Source: Sphingobacteriaceae bacterium (GTDB lineage: Bacteria; Bacteroidota; Bacteroidia; Sphingobacteriales; Sphingobacteriaceae). From it: DNA of 7,060 bases. Positions 6,053-7,060 of this stretch are shown here, one piece after another. A program made the translations under genes and the position numbers. Below the pieces are notes generated by a model. The model was not told the DNA's origin and made no database searches. It saw only the letters and a list, made by a program, of their open reading frames with translations. The DNA is taken from assembly GCA_021740025.1 (NCBI GenBank), contig JAIPAN010000056.1:1-7060 (forward strand). Direction: 5' to 3'. How positions within the stretch are numbered: position 1 is the first letter of the stretch; each line of letters begins with the position of its first letter.

Positions 6053-6421
6053 TTAAAATGGAAGGTCGTCTTCAGCACCTGGTTCGGAAGATAAATCTGT
6101 AGGTGCAGCATATTCTGGTGTTGGTGCAGCACTAGCAGCGCCCCCCAAAACGTTTAATCTCCACACCGAAAGGGTGTTAAAATATTGTGTTTTCCCGTTT
6201 TTATCAGTCCACGGACGGCCACGTAAGTTAAAAAATACTTCTACTTGGTCGCCCACTTTTACGGCATCAAGCAAGTTTACTTTATCTTGTACTGCTTCTA
6301 ATTTTACATATTCCGGGTAGCTCGGATTTTCTGCATATTCAATTACCACTTCACGTTTTTTAAACTTTTCACTTACGGTAATTATTTCGCTAACCTCGTG
6401 TACTTTTCCTTTAATATCCAT
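6053..6421 (-). CDS. DUF3127 family protein with SSB-like acidic C-terminal tip
   Basis: This is a small 122-residue cytoplasmic protein. The N-terminal part (about 1-92) begins MDIKGKVHEVSEI and contains KFKKREVVIEYAENPSYPEY, VKVGDQVEVFFNLRGRPW and a terminal strand (YFNTLSVWRLNVL). This pattern of short beta strands fits DUF3127, a family I know mainly from Bacteroidota, and suggests an OB-like fold resembling single-stranded DNA binding proteins. A flexible Ala/Pro/Ser linker (93-115) leads to the end AEDDLPF, very like the acidic tip of SSB (E. coli DDDIPF), which recruits DNA replication and repair proteins. A nucleic-acid-related role is therefore inferred, not demonstrated. It is a monocistronic unit with its own terminator, divergent from the methyltransferase gene 68 bp away. 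It is not the housekeeping SSB, since the canonical SSB core motifs are absent. Confidence 0.82.
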   Translation of the reverse strand: MDIKGKVHEVSEIITVSEKFKKREVVIEYAENPSYPEYVKLEAVQDKVNLLDAVKVGDQVEVFFNLRGRPWTDKNGKTQYFNTLSVWRLNVLGGAASAAPTPEYAAPTDLSSEPGAEDDLPF

Positions 6422-6489
6422 TAATTCTAAATTTTTAAAATCCTAGTAACAAATCTCCATATTTTAATTGATTAACTTCGCAAAATATC

Positions 6490-7060
6490 ATGCAAGTTTT
6501 CCACACCAAAAGTAAAATCATCATCACCTGTAATAAGCGGCTAGCGCCTTATTTACAAGCGGAAGTAGAAGCCCTAGGCTTTACTCCCGATAGGGTGTTT
6601 AGTACTGGTTTAGAACTAACCGGTACCGTAACCGATTGTATTAAACTCAATCTCAATTTACGTTGCGCCAGCCAGGTGCTTTATTCTTTAAAAAGCTTTA
6701 CCGCCGAAAATCCGGCTCGATTATATAAAGAGTTGGTAGAAATGGAGTGGGAGGGTTTAATTGATTTCGCTGGTTATTTTTCTGTTACCTCTAACGTAGA
6801 TAACGAAACCATTACCACGCCTTTGTTTGCCAATTTAAAGGTAAAGGATGCCATTGTAGATCGTATTAAAGAGAAAAAAGAAATTCGCCCCAATACCGGC
6901 CCCGAGTTAGATAAAGTGGTTATCCATTTGTATTGGAAAGATGATAAGGCCGATATATTTTTAGATACATCGGGCGAAACTTTGGCCAAACACGGCTATC
7001 GTAAATTGCCGGGCAAAGCACCTATGTTAGAGGCATTAGCTGCAAGTACCATTATGTCTA
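6490..7060 (+). CDS. rlmL: THUMP-domain rRNA guanine-N2 methyltransferase, N-terminal part (RlmL/YpsC family)
   Basis: The 190 visible codons begin at the first ATG after an in-frame stop (TGA 6469-6471) and run off the right edge. The product resembles COG0116 proteins, class I SAM-dependent methyltransferases; E. coli RlmL makes m2G2445 in 23S rRNA. An N-terminal ferredoxin-like segment (about 1-60, ending LNLRCASQVLYSL) and the THUMP RNA-binding domain (about 45-160) are visible. The family hinge follows: FLDTSGETLAKHGYR (157-171) and LPGKAPMLEALAA (173-185), which precedes the methyltransferase domain. The SAM-binding and catalytic motifs (NPPYG type) would lie beyond the window, so activity cannot be judged. 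Family members of this type are usually about 370-390 residues. The symbol is by family; whether the target is the same guanine as in E. coli is unknown. It is divergent from the DUF3127 gene. Confidence 0.9.
   Translation, partial: MQVFHTKSKIIITCNKRLAPYLQAEVEALGFTPDRVFSTGLELTGTVTDCIKLNLNLRCASQVLYSLKSFTAENPARLYKELVEMEWEGLIDFAGYFSVTSNVDNETITTPLFANLKVKDAIVDRIKEKKEIRPNTGPELDKVVIHLYWKDDKADIFLDTSGETLAKHGYRKLPGKAPMLEALAASTIMS

Noticed and set aside
6774..6989. 71-codon minus-strand frame inside the methyltransferase gene
   Set aside because: It is antisense to a well-supported THUMP domain and shows no features of its own.
1..7060. A new defence, toxin-antitoxin, mobile or biosynthetic system
   Set aside because: Every sizeable open frame is a recognisable housekeeping, regulatory or family-level gene apart from one small lipoprotein; there are no transposases, direct-repeat arrays, attachment sites or unusual composition islands.

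Overview
This window looks like a chromosomal segment of a Bacteroidota bacterium, probably from the Flavobacteriia/Cytophagia/Sphingobacteriia side; I cannot narrow it further. The grounds are AT-rich DNA, near absence of Shine-Dalgarno sequences, promoter-like TTTG / TAnnTTTG elements, a DUF3127 protein (a family I associate with this phylum) and a two-component pair closely resembling Bacteroides RprX/RprY. There is no sign of mobile elements, CRISPR, phage, tRNA or rRNA.

Layout, left to right. (1) Positions 1-2661 hold three minus-strand genes in the transcription order TPR protein -> phosphosulfolactate synthase homologue (comA) -> shikimate dehydrogenase (aroE, cut by the left edge). 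Gaps of 46 and 15 bp suggest one operon. A plausible Bacteroidota promoter (TTTG, 19-nt spacer, TAGTCTTG) lies just upstream of the TPR gene. (2) Positions 2856-3228 hold a small minus-strand lipoprotein of unknown function with its own rho-independent terminator. (3) Positions 3371-5835 hold a minus-strand two-component operon. The histidine kinase comes first and overlaps the OmpR-class response regulator by 4 bp (ATGA). An AT-rich hairpin follows the operon, and a cluster of TTAACA/TGTTAA motifs lies upstream of the kinase. (4) Positions 6000-6421 hold a minus-strand DUF3127 protein with an SSB-like acidic C-terminal tip, followed by a strong terminator. (5) From 6490 to the right edge runs a divergent plus-strand gene, the N-terminal part of a THUMP-domain rRNA methyltransferase (RlmL/YpsC family, COG0116).

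How the genes fit together. AroE is a shikimate-pathway enzyme. ComA-family enzymes join phosphoenolpyruvate and sulfite, so the first operon combines aromatic biosynthesis with a possible sulfonate-forming step that draws on PEP, also a shikimate-pathway precursor. The TPR protein is probably a protein-interaction scaffold. The kinase and regulator form a complete envelope-sensing pair, and the downstream lipoprotein is a candidate envelope component, although its link to the pair is only positional.

I see no convincing new multi-gene system (defence, toxin-antitoxin or biosynthetic cluster). The most interesting items are the non-archaeal comA homologue next to aroE, the SSB-like tip on the DUF3127 protein, the repeated-motif cluster upstream of the kinase, and the unrecognised lipoprotein. 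No gene-free stretch exceeds 300 bases; the longest runs from 2662 to 2904.
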